Source: an uncultured Prevotella sp.
GTDB taxonomy: Bacteria; Bacteroidota; Bacteroidia; Bacteroidales; Bacteroidaceae
Length of the DNA: 64,000 bases
Assembly: GCA_900319905.1 (NCBI GenBank)
Contig: ONQB01000003.1
Coordinates: 122,156-186,155 of the forward strand
Direction: 5' to 3'
Every line of letters begins with the position of its first letter. Position 1 is the stretch's first letter. The notes under the pieces were generated by a model. That model was not told the origin of the DNA. It saw only the letters and a list, made by a program, of their open reading frames with translations, and searched no databases. Position numbers and translations under genes: made by a program. Positions 27,051 through 35,907 of the stretch are shown here, piece by piece.

Positions 27051-27170
27051 TGGAAGTGTGGATTGCTACATTGACAGACGGCCAATCATTATCAGCATTC
27101 ATAGCCTTTTTGCTTTCGCATACAAAAAGAGGTGAGGGCAAGTAACCACCACTGATGCTCCTCTATTTTT

Positions 27171-27400
27171 TGGTCGCCGCAAGCGGCTTGAAATGAAATT
27201 TAAAATTATCTTTAAAATTAAATTTAGAATTAGGCTAACGCAGACCATACATACCATTCACCTTTAAAACATCACTAATAATGTATGCTTGTCTGTTTTT
27301 GAACTTGTCTTAAAAGAGACAAAACAATACGGCTTGATAATTTTAAATTTAATTCTAAGGAAAATTTTAAATTTCATTTCAAGCCGCTTGCGGCGACCCA
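27171..27400. repeat. Large inverted repeat (about 60 bp arms) upstream of the GxxExxY gene
   Basis: The left arm (27171-27230) starts with GGTCGCCGCAAGCGGCTTGA and the right arm (27338-27399) is its reverse complement (TCAAGCCGCTTGCGGCGACC), continuing through AT-rich GAAATGAAATTTAAAATT. The arms enclose about 105 bases. A third, truncated copy of the left arm at 27501-27560 continues in parallel with the left copy (GACGCAGACCATAC). No gene is seen between 27051 and 27584 besides these repeats. Confidence 0.85.
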
Positions 27401-27500
27401 TAAAACAAAGAATATGCAATCATCACAAGACAACCTAGTTAGGCAAATGTCCCTATGACGAAAGCAGAAGGGGTAAAGGCGCATGACCGACCTAATACTT

Positions 27501-27575
27501 GGGTCGCCGCAAGCGACTTTAAATGAAATTTAAAATTAGACTGACGCAGACCATACTAATTATTCTCTTTAAAAC
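27501..27575 (+). repeat. Third copy of the left arm, immediately upstream of the GxxExxY gene
   Basis: GGGTCGCCGCAAGCGACTTT is followed by AAATGAAATTTAAAATT and then GACGCAGACCATAC, the order seen at 27171-27254. CTTTAAAACC ends it about 10 bases before the gene start. The region probably forms the 5' leader of the gene. Confidence 0.8.
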
Positions 27576-27584
27576 CTAAAGACT

Positions 27585-28007
27585 ATGGATGCTATTAAAG
27601 AACACAATGCACGATTAGAACCGTTGCGTGTAATTACAGGCGTTGCGATGAAGGTACATGCTAAGTATCATCCAGGATTATTGGAATCTGCTTACGAGGC
27701 AGCAATGGAGTATCTGCTTACAATAGACGGTCACAGAGTAGAACGTCAGAAAGAACTGCCAATATTTTGGGACAATGTAAGGCTCAAACAAACCTACCGA
27801 ATGGACTTGGTAGTAGATGGTGTTATTGTAGAACTGAAAGCTGTTGAACATACTACCGAAACACACATTTATCAGCTTTGGAACTACATGCGTATTACTC
27901 ATACGGAATATGGCATGCTTATCAACTTTGGATCTTCCCACCTCTATTCAGCTTGGTATCATCTAAATCCCACAACATTCCAAATTGAGAAAGTCAGACT
28001 TCTTTGA
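27585..28007 (+). CDS. GxxExxY family protein, 140 aa
   Basis: The name-giving motif is GLLESAYE (Gly-x-x-Glu-x-x-Tyr near residue 31). The following core, MDLVVDGVIVELKAVEHT, has the Asp and Glu-x-Lys pattern of PD-(D/E)xK nuclease-type folds. The length is typical of the family (about 125-140 aa). Base composition is markedly AT-richer than the flanking operons, and the gene sits behind a large inverted repeat, which suggests it is part of a mobile or inserted unit. The biochemical activity of this family is not established as far as I know. Confidence 0.85.
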   Translation: MDAIKEHNARLEPLRVITGVAMKVHAKYHPGLLESAYEAAMEYLLTIDGHRVERQKELPIFWDNVRLKQTYRMDLVVDGVIVELKAVEHTTETHIYQLWNYMRITHTEYGMLINFGSSHLYSAWYHLNPTTFQIEKVRLL

Positions 28008-28036
28008 TTTCAAACTAAAACAATAATACCAACCAC

Positions 28037-29570
28037 ATGAATCACCCAAAAGCTAACAATCCATGGATAAGTCAGTATTGGCTGCTCATCATAATCGTGC
28101 TGACCGCACCATTGGCCTTGTATATGGTTGTACAAATCATGCCTGTCGGCGACGACTTCATCTATTTCACGGCCCCTTATCCCAAGAACCTTCACGACCG
28201 TCTTTTCCCCTTCGATTCATGGTGGCGACCCTTCGATGCTTTGTACGGACACTACATAGAAGCGCATCAACAGCTGTTTCCTCTGCTGAACCACATCATC
28301 ATCTATAGCTTCCATCTCGCCAATACCTTCATTGTTTACTTTCTTCTTCGTCAGCTGAAAAACAGTCTGACCGCCGTCAATACCACAACCCTTCTTTTCT
28401 ATATCACTCCGGCCATGTTAGGTACTGTCTTCGATACAGACGACATCAATCAAGTAGCCTGCCTGTGCTTTGACATGCTTGGACTCATCGCCTATTTGCA
28501 ATTCACACGATTATACGAAGCCAAGGACGTCTCTTCCAAGCAGCAACTCTACCTGCCTTTAGCCGGTTAGATAGTGTTGACATGGCTGGAAGGAGAATGG
28601 CATCACATGGTTTGTGGTAACACCCCTGCTGGTATGGAGCCTTGGAAAGACAAACAACAAGTTGACGGTCAGACACATAGTCATCGGCATGGCTGCTGCG
28701 TCGCTATATGCCGTTGTCAGGTTCTCACTCCCACACTATGGCACTGTGAGCGATGTCTACACCACGTCGACACCCATTGATTTTGTCAAGTCACTGTACA
28801 GGATGTTCTCCACCCTGCTGTTTCCGGTGGACAACGTCTACCTGATGTACAACCATAACTATTTGGCTACAGCCCTTTCCCTCATATTGGCTTCTCCTCT
28901 GTCTGTCCTTCTCCTGGCTCATGCCCGGCAAAAGGAAATAAAGCTCCTGACAGGCATCTGCCTTTGTGTATTCATAGCCATGTCCCCTCATCTCATCACG
29001 CGGTTCAGCAACATGCATGTCTACGGAGCTACCGTGCAGATGGCAATTCTTTGGGCTTATCTGATTGACCGCCTCCCACGCCGTCGGTCCATCCAACGGC
29101 AATACTATGCCTGTTTGCTTTGCAGCGTGATGGCCATCATAGCCATTGATGCCCACCATATAGAGGCAAAGTACCAATCTGGGCAGAAGAAGCTCACATT
29201 GGGTCATGAGGCTTTGGCGCTATTGAGCAATAACTTTCATATCAAGTCAGGTAGCAACGACAGAAACTATAGCATCACCTTGACAGACAACAGCTATAAA
29301 TATTCCACGTTTTGTGCCAATGCCGAGGATGCTTTCTGTTGGGGCAACTCCGTTGAGATGCTCACCCACTACACATGGCCGAAGCAATGGACCGACACCG
29401 CGGTGGACTACACCCCAGAAATGATACGACCCTTGCAGTGCAAGTCGCTGAGACGCATTGCCGACAAAGCCTTTGACGAAGACTATGACGCGGTCCTCAC
29501 CGTTAGTGACCACGGGGTATGCATGTTTCCAAGGAAGAACAAAAATATTTTAGATAATACGACGTTATGA
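28037..29570 (+). pseudogene. Broken polytopic membrane protein gene (GT-C-like), paralogue of 31644-33137
   Basis: The first 177 codons (from ATG 28037, MNHPKANNPWISQYWLLII) are aligned with the start of the 31644 protein (PVGDDFIYFTAPYPKNLHDRL versus FDDFTTLSSPNYDPDVLHYL). A TAG at 28568-28570 ends the frame. The homology resumes in another frame: WKENGITWFVVTPLLVW (about 28587-28637) matches SKDNGIAWAVVPPVIAW of the intact paralogue. So there is a stop codon plus a one-base shift between about 28570 and 28590. The downstream part stays open to 29570 and keeps the matching C-terminal KYSTFCANAEDAFCWGNSVE. This is best read as a decaying gene, unless the two changes are sequencing errors. 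Confidence 0.75.
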
Positions 29571-29601
29571 TAATATTATTCACTTAGCAATATTCAGTCG
29601 C

Positions 29602-31617
29602 ATGAACAGAATAATACGCAATAGCCTCCTTTGTTTGGCTTTAGCCATCTCATCCCTTTCCCATGCCCAATGGCGCAACTACCTCAGCTATGATTCGCCA
29701 ACCGAGATAGAACACACTGCTGACGGCACGCTCTATGTGCTGGCCTCGCAAGCACTCTACAGCTACAGCTCCAGCGACGGACAACTCACAACCTACGACA
29801 AGGTCAATGGCCTCTCCGATGCCGCCATCGCACACATCGCATGGTGTCAGAGCGCCAAGAGACTGGTCATCGTCTACAATGACTACAACATCGACCTGCT
29901 GTCAGCCAACGGCAACATCACCAACATGCCGGCTTATATGAACACGACGATGACTGAGGAAAAGACCATCAACAGCGTCAATGTGGCAGGGCGATACGCC
30001 TATCTCTCCACAGCCTTTGGCATCGTCAGCGTCAACGTGGCCAACGGTGAGTTCCAGAACACGTATAAGCTGGGCTTCAACGTCATGTACAGCTACGTTG
30101 AGGGCAACTATCTCTATGCTGCCAGCAACACCAAAGGCCTGTACCGTGGACTGCTCACCGACAATCTCGTGGACCCGTCCAACTGGACACGCGTGGGCAA
30201 CTACACCAAACAGAATAAGACCATCGACCCGACGCTGTTGGCACAAGTAAGCAGTCTGAAGCCGGGCGGACCCAAATACAACTACTTCGGCTTCATGCGT
30301 ATCGTCAACGGACAACTCTACGCCTGCAACGGACCGTTCTTCTACAACACACCCGCCAGCGTGCAGATATACAACCTCAGCAACAAGGAATGGACCGTGT
30401 ATGCCAACGACAGCATCGCCGACAAGACCGGCAGCCGCTACTGGGACTTGTTCGCGCTCGACGTAGACCCGCGCAACAGCAACCACGTGATGGCCGGAGG
30501 ACGAAGCGGACTCTACGAATACCTCAACGGAAAGTTTGTCAAATACTACAGCAAGGACAACTCCCTCATACAGTCTTACAACAATAAAAGCGTCAATTAC
30601 CAGCTCGTCTATGGCGTGAAATACGACACTGACGGCAACCTGTGGATACTCAACAGCCAGGCTCCCACGCAGTCGCTCATTGAATATACGGCCGACGGAC
30701 AATGGGTGTCACACTCCAAACCGACGCTCATGCGCCTTAACCAAGACGGCTTCACCAACAAGAGCCTCGGTACATTGATGGATATGAAGTTTGACAGCCG
30801 CGGCCTGCTGTGGTTTGTCAACAACAACTGGACCATTCCCTCGCTCTATGCTTATCAGATCAGCACCGATGCCATCAACACTTACGACAGTTTTGTCAAT
30901 GAAGACGGTACCAGCGTGGAGATCAGCAGTGGCGTGCGCTGCATCACCGAGGACAATGAAGGCAATATATGGGTGGGCACGTCGGCAGGACCCCTCGTGC
31001 TATCTCCCGACCAGATCACAGCCGAGAGCCCTGTGTTCACACAAGTAAAGGTGCCGCGCAACGATGGTACCGACTACGCCGACTACCTGCTGTCAGGGGT
31101 CGACATTACCTATATCGCCGTCGACGCAGCCAATCGGAAGTGGATAGCCACCAACGGCAACGGCGTCTACCTCATCAGTGCCGACAACATCCATCAGCTG
31201 CAGCATTTCACAGTCGACAACAGTCCGTTGCTCTCTGATATCGTCCACTCCGTCATCGTCAACGAACAGACGGGAGAAGTGTTCTTCGGTACGGAGAATG
31301 GCCTGTGCTCTTACACCACACAGTCAGCAGCCTCCAACGAGGGCATGACTAAGAACACCGTCTACGCCTATCCCAATCCGGTGAAACCCGACTACACCGG
31401 TGCCATCACCATCACCGGCCTGGATGAGGATGCCGACGTGAAGATTGTCACCTCTAGCGGTGCACTGGTCTATGAAGGCAAGGCCAACAACGGCCAATAC
31501 CGATGGTACGGACTCGACAGAGACGGCAAACGGGTGGCCAGCGGCATCTATATGGTAGAGGTGGCCACTGCCGAAGGAGAGAAAGGCGTGGTGTGTAAGA
31601 TTGCCATCGTCAGATAA
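29602..31617 (+). CDS. porZ: PorZ-like beta-propeller protein (type IX secretion accessory)
   Basis: The signal peptide (NSLLCLALAISSLSHAQ) is followed by WRNYLSYDSPTEIEHTADGT, the start of the first beta-propeller as in PorZ. Repeated blade motifs include YSYVEGNYLYAASNTKGLYRG, LFALDVDPRNSNHVMAGGRSGLYEY and EDNEGNIWVGTSAGP. A C-terminal sandwich domain begins VYAYPNPVKPDYTGAITITG (about residue 590) and ends in IAIVR. PorZ is a cell-surface component that helps attach anionic LPS to type IX secretion cargo. It lies between two related membrane protein genes. Confidence 0.85.
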   Translation: MNRIIRNSLLCLALAISSLSHAQWRNYLSYDSPTEIEHTADGTLYVLASQALYSYSSSDGQLTTYDKVNGLSDAAIAHIAWCQSAKRLVIVYNDYNIDLLSANGNITNMPAYMNTTMTEEKTINSVNVAGRYAYLSTAFGIVSVNVANGEFQNTYKLGFNVMYSYVEGNYLYAASNTKGLYRGLLTDNLVDPSNWTRVGNYTKQNKTIDPTLLAQVSSLKPGGPKYNYFGFMRIVNGQLYACNGPFFYNTPASVQIYNLSNKEWTVYANDSIADKTGSRYWDLFALDVDPRNSNHVMAGGRSGLYEYLNGKFVKYYSKDNSLIQSYNNKSVNYQLVYGVKYDTDGNLWILNSQAPTQSLIEYTADGQWVSHSKPTLMRLNQDGFTNKSLGTLMDMKFDSRGLLWFVNNNWTIPSLYAYQISTDAINTYDSFVNEDGTSVEISSGVRCITEDNEGNIWVGTSAGPLVLSPDQITAESPVFTQVKVPRNDGTDYADYLLSGVDITYIAVDAANRKWIATNGNGVYLISADNIHQLQHFTVDNSPLLSDIVHSVIVNEQTGEVFFGTENGLCSYTTQSAASNEGMTKNTVYAYPNPVKPDYTGAITITGLDEDADVKIVTSSGALVYEGKANNGQYRWYGLDRDGKRVASGIYMVEVATAEGEKGVVCKIAIVR

Positions 31618-31643
31618 TCCCTAATCACTATCATCTTTTACCA

Positions 31644-33137
31644 ATGCGTAACACCTACCACCTGCATCCCTATCTGCTGGCGGTCTGCATAGGTGCTGTC
31701 GCCCTGCTGGCGGCAGCCCTGCGGATCAGGCCCACCTTCGACGACTTCACAACCCTGTCGTCGCCCAACTACGACCCCGATGTCCTTCACTACCTCCTGC
31801 CCATGGGTTCCACCTGGCGACCCAGCGACTCCATCATGGGCTATATCAATGCCATCGACTACCATCTCTTCCCCACACTTAGCCATATAGAGATATGGGC
31901 AGCCCACCTCGGCAGTACCTTATTGATATATGTCATCTGCCGACAGCTTCACATCGGCGTCCTGCCACGAAGCATTGCCACAGCCTTTTTCTTCTTCTCA
32001 CCCTGCACGCTCGCCACAACGCTCAGCTGCGACGGTACCAATCAAAGCACCTGTCACCTGCTGGGACTGATGGCCGTATGGGCCTACCTGCGCTACGACG
32101 GCCGCCGCAAGTACCTGCTGTGGATGCTGCTGGTGGTGCTGTCGTCGTTCTCCAAGGACAATGGCATCGCGTGGGCTGTTGTACCACCCGTCATTGCCTG
32201 GGCCTTCGGACGCATCGACCGCCGTACCTTTATGCGTCACTTCGCCTACGGCATCGCACTGGCCATCGTCTATGGCATCGTCAGACTGTCGCTGCCCAAC
32301 AACAACCCGCTTAATGAAGAATACGAACAACAGTTCACCAGCCTCTTCTCAAGAATCAGCGGCATCGGCAAATGGTTGGGCTACACATGGACAGCCACCG
32401 ACTTTTTGTCTGTCTTCCATCAGCCCAACCGCAACCTCGCATGGGCAGCCGTCACACTGGTACTGTCGGTACCTTTCTTCCTGCAGCTGTTCTTACGGCG
32501 CAACATCTGGCGTCAGCGCACGTTCTATGGCATCATCGCCGCCATTGTCATCACAGAGTCACCCAACCTGCTCATCGCCATGAGTCTAATGAATGCTTAT
32601 GCCTCACTCGGCATGGCTGCCCTGCTGGTGGGATGGCTCACACAACAATACCTGAACAACCCTAAAGAGTGCCTGGACAGAGACGGTTCCGGTTCAAGCA
32701 ACAACGCAGTCAATGTGAAGAGCCATAGACATGTTATGCTATTGCAGTTGACCTTCACCATCTATCTTGTCGTAGCAGTGTTGGTAGACATTCATCACTG
32801 GTACTGGGCATGGAAGACCTCCCTGCCCGGTATGGAATTGGCTCAACAAGCAGTGGAAAAAACGCGAGGAAGTGTGGATAAAGCGTATTGCATCGTCATT
32901 CGCGACGACTATCCCAAATACTCATCCTTCTGCGTGCCTACCGATGAAGCCTTTGGGTGGGGACGGTCGGTATGGCAGGTAACAGGCTATACGTGGCCCA
33001 GGACGCTCAAAGACACCGTTCTCGAACGATCTGCCAATGCCATGCAACAAGCGCGCGTACTGGCCAGAAAAAAGCGTCAGCAGGGCTATGACTGCGTATG
33101 GATCGTCAATAAGCACAACGTAGACGTGATACAGTGA
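31644..33137 (+). CDS. Polytopic membrane protein, GT-C-glycosyltransferase-like, 497 aa
   Basis: About ten hydrophobic segments lie between residues 10 and 390, with a soluble C-terminus of about 100 residues. Near the N-terminus TFDDFTTLSSPNYDPDVLHYL contains an Asp-Asp pair typical of GT-C glycosyltransferases, in which an early loop Asp is catalytic. The motif FSKDNGIAW follows at about residue 170. I do not recognise a named family. It is the intact paralogue of the broken 28037-29570 gene; the two flank porZ, so a role in surface glycan or anionic LPS assembly is plausible but unproven. Confidence 0.7.
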   Translation: MRNTYHLHPYLLAVCIGAVALLAAALRIRPTFDDFTTLSSPNYDPDVLHYLLPMGSTWRPSDSIMGYINAIDYHLFPTLSHIEIWAAHLGSTLLIYVICRQLHIGVLPRSIATAFFFFSPCTLATTLSCDGTNQSTCHLLGLMAVWAYLRYDGRRKYLLWMLLVVLSSFSKDNGIAWAVVPPVIAWAFGRIDRRTFMRHFAYGIALAIVYGIVRLSLPNNNPLNEEYEQQFTSLFSRISGIGKWLGYTWTATDFLSVFHQPNRNLAWAAVTLVLSVPFFLQLFLRRNIWRQRTFYGIIAAIVITESPNLLIAMSLMNAYASLGMAALLVGWLTQQYLNNPKECLDRDGSGSSNNAVNVKSHRHVMLLQLTFTIYLVVAVLVDIHHWYWAWKTSLPGMELAQQAVEKTRGSVDKAYCIVIRDDYPKYSSFCVPTDEAFGWGRSVWQVTGYTWPRTLKDTVLERSANAMQQARVLARKKRQQGYDCVWIVNKHNVDVIQ

Positions 33138-33146
33138 AGCCGCAAG

Positions 33147-33230
33147 CCACCCATAGCCACCCATAGCCACCCATAGCCATCCATAGCCATCCATGGTCAC
33201 CATGCTACCATGCTACCATGGCTTGAAACT
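33147..33230. repeat. 10-bp tandem repeat (CCACCCATAG) and CATGCTAC direct repeats
   Basis: Five units of CCACCCATAG, the last two CCATCCATAG and CCATCCATGG, occupy 33147-33196. They are followed by ACCATGCT repeated twice. The array lies 9 bases after the membrane protein stop codon and just left of the AT-rich part of the putative origin. Confidence 0.85.
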
Positions 33231-33505
33231 ACTTTCTTTATTTTATTTATATAAGATTTAATTTAGAGAAAATAAAAAGAAGATTAAGATAGCAGTGTGG
33301 AAAAGTGGATAACTGCTGGAGCCTGTCATTAAAGTACTGAATAATAATATTTTAATAAGATTGTAACGGAGTGGATAAGACAGTGTATTACCAAGAGTAA
33401 TATCTTTCTTATCCACTCTTTTTATAGAATGAACAGAAGGGTGTGGATAAAAAAACGTTGTCAACACCGTTATCCAAGGGTTATCAACGGACTTATCCAC
33501 AGGTT
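33230..33505. other. Putative chromosomal replication origin (oriC)
   Basis: Three perfect DnaA boxes are present: TGTGGAAAA (33296-33304), TGTGGATAA (33442-33450) and TTATCCACA (33493-33501). Three boxes with one mismatch, AGTGGATAA or its complement, lie at 33304-33312, 33370-33378 and 33409-33417. On the left lies an AT-rich stretch (33235-33290, mostly A and T) suited to DNA unwinding. The region has no gene and lies where strand composition switches from C-rich to G-rich. The basis is DnaA box density; dnaA itself is not in the window. Confidence 0.75.
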
Positions 33506-33625
33506 TGGTCCTGGAAGCTGACAGCCGGTCCTTTCTTATTAACTTTGAGCATAGTACTTTGAATATTGGATGATGCATAGCTGTGATCCGCTCATATTGC
33601 GCCACCATTGCTGTATGATGGCCAC

Positions 33626-33654
33626 AAAAAAATCCCGGGATGGTTCCCGGGATT
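33626..33654 (-). terminator. Intrinsic terminator of the glycosyltransferase 9 operon
   Basis: On the minus strand a 10-bp stem AATCCCGGGA / TCCCGGGATT with a 4-base loop is followed by a run of seven T. It lies 30 bases behind the stop codon at 33684. Confidence 0.9.
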
Positions 33655-33683
33655 CATTGATGGTGATAAGCTATTCAGAGAGC

Positions 33684-34727
33684 TTATAGATTTTCCTCTA
33701 CCTTATTAATAATCACATCAGGCTTGATGGCCGTCAGGCAGGCATAGTCACCGCGCTGGCAGGGTTTGTTGCCGAAGATGGAGCAGGGACGGCACCTCAT
33801 GTTCAACTGTACGGCATTGTCCATCTTTTGGTTCCATCCCATGAAGCCTGCATAGGGATGTGTGGCTCCCCAGACGCTTACGACGGGTGTGGCCACGAGC
33901 GAAGCCAGATGCATGTTGGCCGAGTCCATTGACACCATCACGTCGAGATGCTGCATGAGCACGAGTTCGTCGTGAAGGTTGTGAAGCAGACTGGGCACTA
34001 CACTGCAGTTCTTATGCCGCTTGCTCACTTCTTCAAGTTGTTGTTTTTCCTTTTGTCCGCCTCCAAAGAGGAAGATGCGGCACGAGGGGTGACGCTGTAC
34101 CAGTCCGTCGATGACCTTCTCCATCAGGTTGAGGGGATAAGCCTTACCCTTGTGGGCTGCGAAGGGAGCGATGCCAATCCACTGCTGAAATGCCTTTTTC
34201 TCCTCGATGGCAGGTGCGAGCTGTCGCAGACTGGCTTGCTCGGCAGTGAACAACGATTTGAAGTTATAGGTGATGGGGTAGCCCAGATCACTGAACACCT
34301 CAGCGTAGTTGTCGAATGCTGACTGTATGGGTTCCAGCACCTTGGAGTTCTGTTGTATGAGCTTGCGTCGGTCAGAGCGATGCTTGTTGATATGCGCCAC
34401 CTTGTATTGGTCTAAGTTGAAGCGCAGTCGCAGGTAGTCTGATCTCAGAACGTTGTGCAGGTCAGCGATGGCAGTGAAGTTTTTGGCTATCAGTCTTCGG
34501 TAGAGGGCATTGAGTCCTTTGATGCCATGGTATTCACCTTTGATGTCAGCTTCCATAAATCCCACGTTGGGTGCTAAGTTCTCAAAGAGCGGCTTGGCAA
34601 AGGGACGTGAAAGCATGGTGATGCGCACCTCAGGATATTGCGTGGCCAGTGAGTAGACCACCGGCACGGTCATGGCAACGTCGCCAATAGCGGAGAAACG
34701 TATGATGAGGATGTGCTCGGTTTTCAC
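33684..34727 (-). CDS. Glycosyltransferase family 9 (heptosyltransferase-like), 347 aa
   Basis: The N-terminus ILIIRFSAIGDVAMTVPVV is the family signature, with the sugar-nucleotide-binding region in the C-terminal half (FLFGGGQKEKQQLEEV, HLDVMVSMDSANMHLASLVATPVVSVWGATHPYAG). GT9 enzymes transfer heptose or related sugars to lipopolysaccharide core. The C-terminus has an unusual Cys-rich stretch (MRCRPCSIFGNKPCQRGDYAC) that may bind metal. It starts 4 bases inside the end of the DUF4254 gene, so the two are one transcript. Confidence 0.9.
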   Translation of the reverse strand: MKTEHILIIRFSAIGDVAMTVPVVYSLATQYPEVRITMLSRPFAKPLFENLAPNVGFMEADIKGEYHGIKGLNALYRRLIAKNFTAIADLHNVLRSDYLRLRFNLDQYKVAHINKHRSDRRKLIQQNSKVLEPIQSAFDNYAEVFSDLGYPITYNFKSLFTAEQASLRQLAPAIEEKKAFQQWIGIAPFAAHKGKAYPLNLMEKVIDGLVQRHPSCRIFLFGGGQKEKQQLEEVSKRHKNCSVVPSLLHNLHDELVLMQHLDVMVSMDSANMHLASLVATPVVSVWGATHPYAGFMGWNQKMDNAVQLNMRCRPCSIFGNKPCQRGDYACLTAIKPDVIINKVEENL

Positions 34728-35335
34728 GCCTTTTTGTTTTTATAGAGTACGGGGTTGGTGCTGGGATCGTTGTACATCTTCATCTGGCGGTACACCTTCA
34801 TGTACTTGTGTCCATTCTTGATGTCGTCGAGCAGTTGGTCGATGGCCGTTGACAAGTCTACCTGTTGTTCGAGCAGCACGTTGAGTTTGTCTTGGCAGCG
34901 CTGTTTATGCTCAGGCGTGGCATCTTCCCGGTTAACCTGTTCTCTCATGTGATAGATCTTCAGCGCGAGGATGGACAGCCGGTCGACGGCCCATGCGGGG
35001 CTCTCGGTGTTGAGGGTAGCGTCAGGCAAGGGTACGACGTCGGAGTAGTACTGTCTGAAGTAAGAGTCAATCTGTTCCACCAAGTCGGTACGGTCCTGGT
35101 TGGAACGATCGATGCGCCGCTTGAGTGTCAGTGCGTCGAGCGGTTGGATGTGAGGGTCACGGATGAGGTCTTCCAAATGCCATTGCACGGTATCAATCCA
35201 GCATTTCAGATAGAGCCTGTTCTCTATCGAATCGTGCGTGTATGGATTTTGAATAGGGGTGTCTATATTGTCTTTGACATGATAATCATCAATGGCTTTG
35301 TTGAAGATCTCATTGCAATGCTGTGTAAATGACAT
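34724..35335 (-). CDS. DUF4254 domain-containing protein, 203 aa
   Basis: The sequence ENRLYLKCWIDTVQWHLEDLIRDPHI (residues 36-61) is the diagnostic core of DUF4254, followed by RIDRSNQDRTDLVEQIDSYF. All-helical, soluble. In Bacteroidetes this family is usually next to glycosyltransferase family 9 genes, as here, which suggests a role in lipopolysaccharide assembly. The exact function is not known to me. The antisense -7 box TAACTTTG at 35362-35369 is its likely promoter. Confidence 0.88.
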   Translation of the reverse strand: MSFTQHCNEIFNKAIDDYHVKDNIDTPIQNPYTHDSIENRLYLKCWIDTVQWHLEDLIRDPHIQPLDALTLKRRIDRSNQDRTDLVEQIDSYFRQYYSDVVPLPDATLNTESPAWAVDRLSILALKIYHMREQVNREDATPEHKQRCQDKLNVLLEQQVDLSTAIDQLLDDIKNGHKYMKVYRQMKMYNDPSTNPVLYKNKKA

Positions 35336-35361
35336 AATATGATTGATTTATAGATATAGTG

Positions 35362-35369
35362 CAAAGTTA
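35362..35369 (-). promoter_or_regulatory. -7 box TAACTTTG for the DUF4254-GT9 operon
   Basis: Perfect TAnnTTTG on the minus strand, 27 bases before the DUF4254 ATG. The opposite strand carries a weaker TTACTTTG at 35489-35496 that may serve acpP. Confidence 0.6.
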
Positions 35370-35583
35370 GTAACTATTTTCCGAGTATGCAAGCAAGAAA
35401 GGAGTAAAAATATGCACAAAACAATATTGTTTGTGCAGTGTGAAGTCATTTTTTTCGCTTTTTATTTGTGTAATTGCCAAAAAGTTAGTTACTTTGCAAC
35501 CGCTTTTGTTACACACATTGTTCACACAATAGACAAACAATAGACAAGCAATAAAATAATAATTAATATTAACTGTTACAATT

Positions 35584-35820
35584 ATGTCAGAAATCGAATC
35601 TAAAGTTAAGGCTATTATCGTTGATAAGCTCGGTGTTGATGAAGCAGATGTTAAGCCCGAGGCAAGTTTCACCAATGACCTTGGAGCTGACTCACTCGAC
35701 ACTGTAGAGCTCATTATGGAGTTTGAGAAAGAGTTTGGCATTTCCATCCCTGACGATAAGGCTGAGACCATTCAGACTGTGCAGGACGCCATCAACTACA
35801 TTCAGGAGAACGCTAAGTAA
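35584..35820 (+). CDS. acpP: Acyl carrier protein
   Basis: Carries growing acyl chains in fatty acid synthesis. The phosphopantetheine attachment site is the Ser in [16 protein letters not shown] (about residue 38). At 78 aa it is normal length, strongly acidic. A strong intrinsic terminator follows before fabF, so much of its transcript is monocistronic. Confidence 0.98.
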   Translation: MSEIESKVKAIIVDKLGVDEADVKPEASFTNDLGADSLDTVELIMEFEKEFGISIPDDKAETIQTVQDAINYIQENAK

Positions 35821-35836
35821 GGTTGGTGACATGACG

Positions 35837-35890
35837 TTTAGCGTTTAATGATACGAGATAAGGCGGTCATTAAGCGCTAAATTTTTTTTT
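35837..35890 (+). terminator. Intrinsic terminator between acpP and fabF
   Basis: A 15-bp stem (TTTAGCGTTTAATGA / TCATTAAGCGCTAAA, one T-G pair) with a 15-base loop is followed by a run of nine T. It lies 17 bases behind acpP and 18 bases before the fabF ATG, and probably works as a partial terminator to keep acpP expression higher than fabF. Confidence 0.9.
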
Positions 35891-35907
35891 AATATCAATA
35901 GCTATCA

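Noticed and set aside
33258-33608. 116-codon frame on the minus strand across the putative oriC
   Set aside because: It has a translation full of Thr, Pro and His with no domain; the region is better explained by DnaA boxes and AT-rich DNA.
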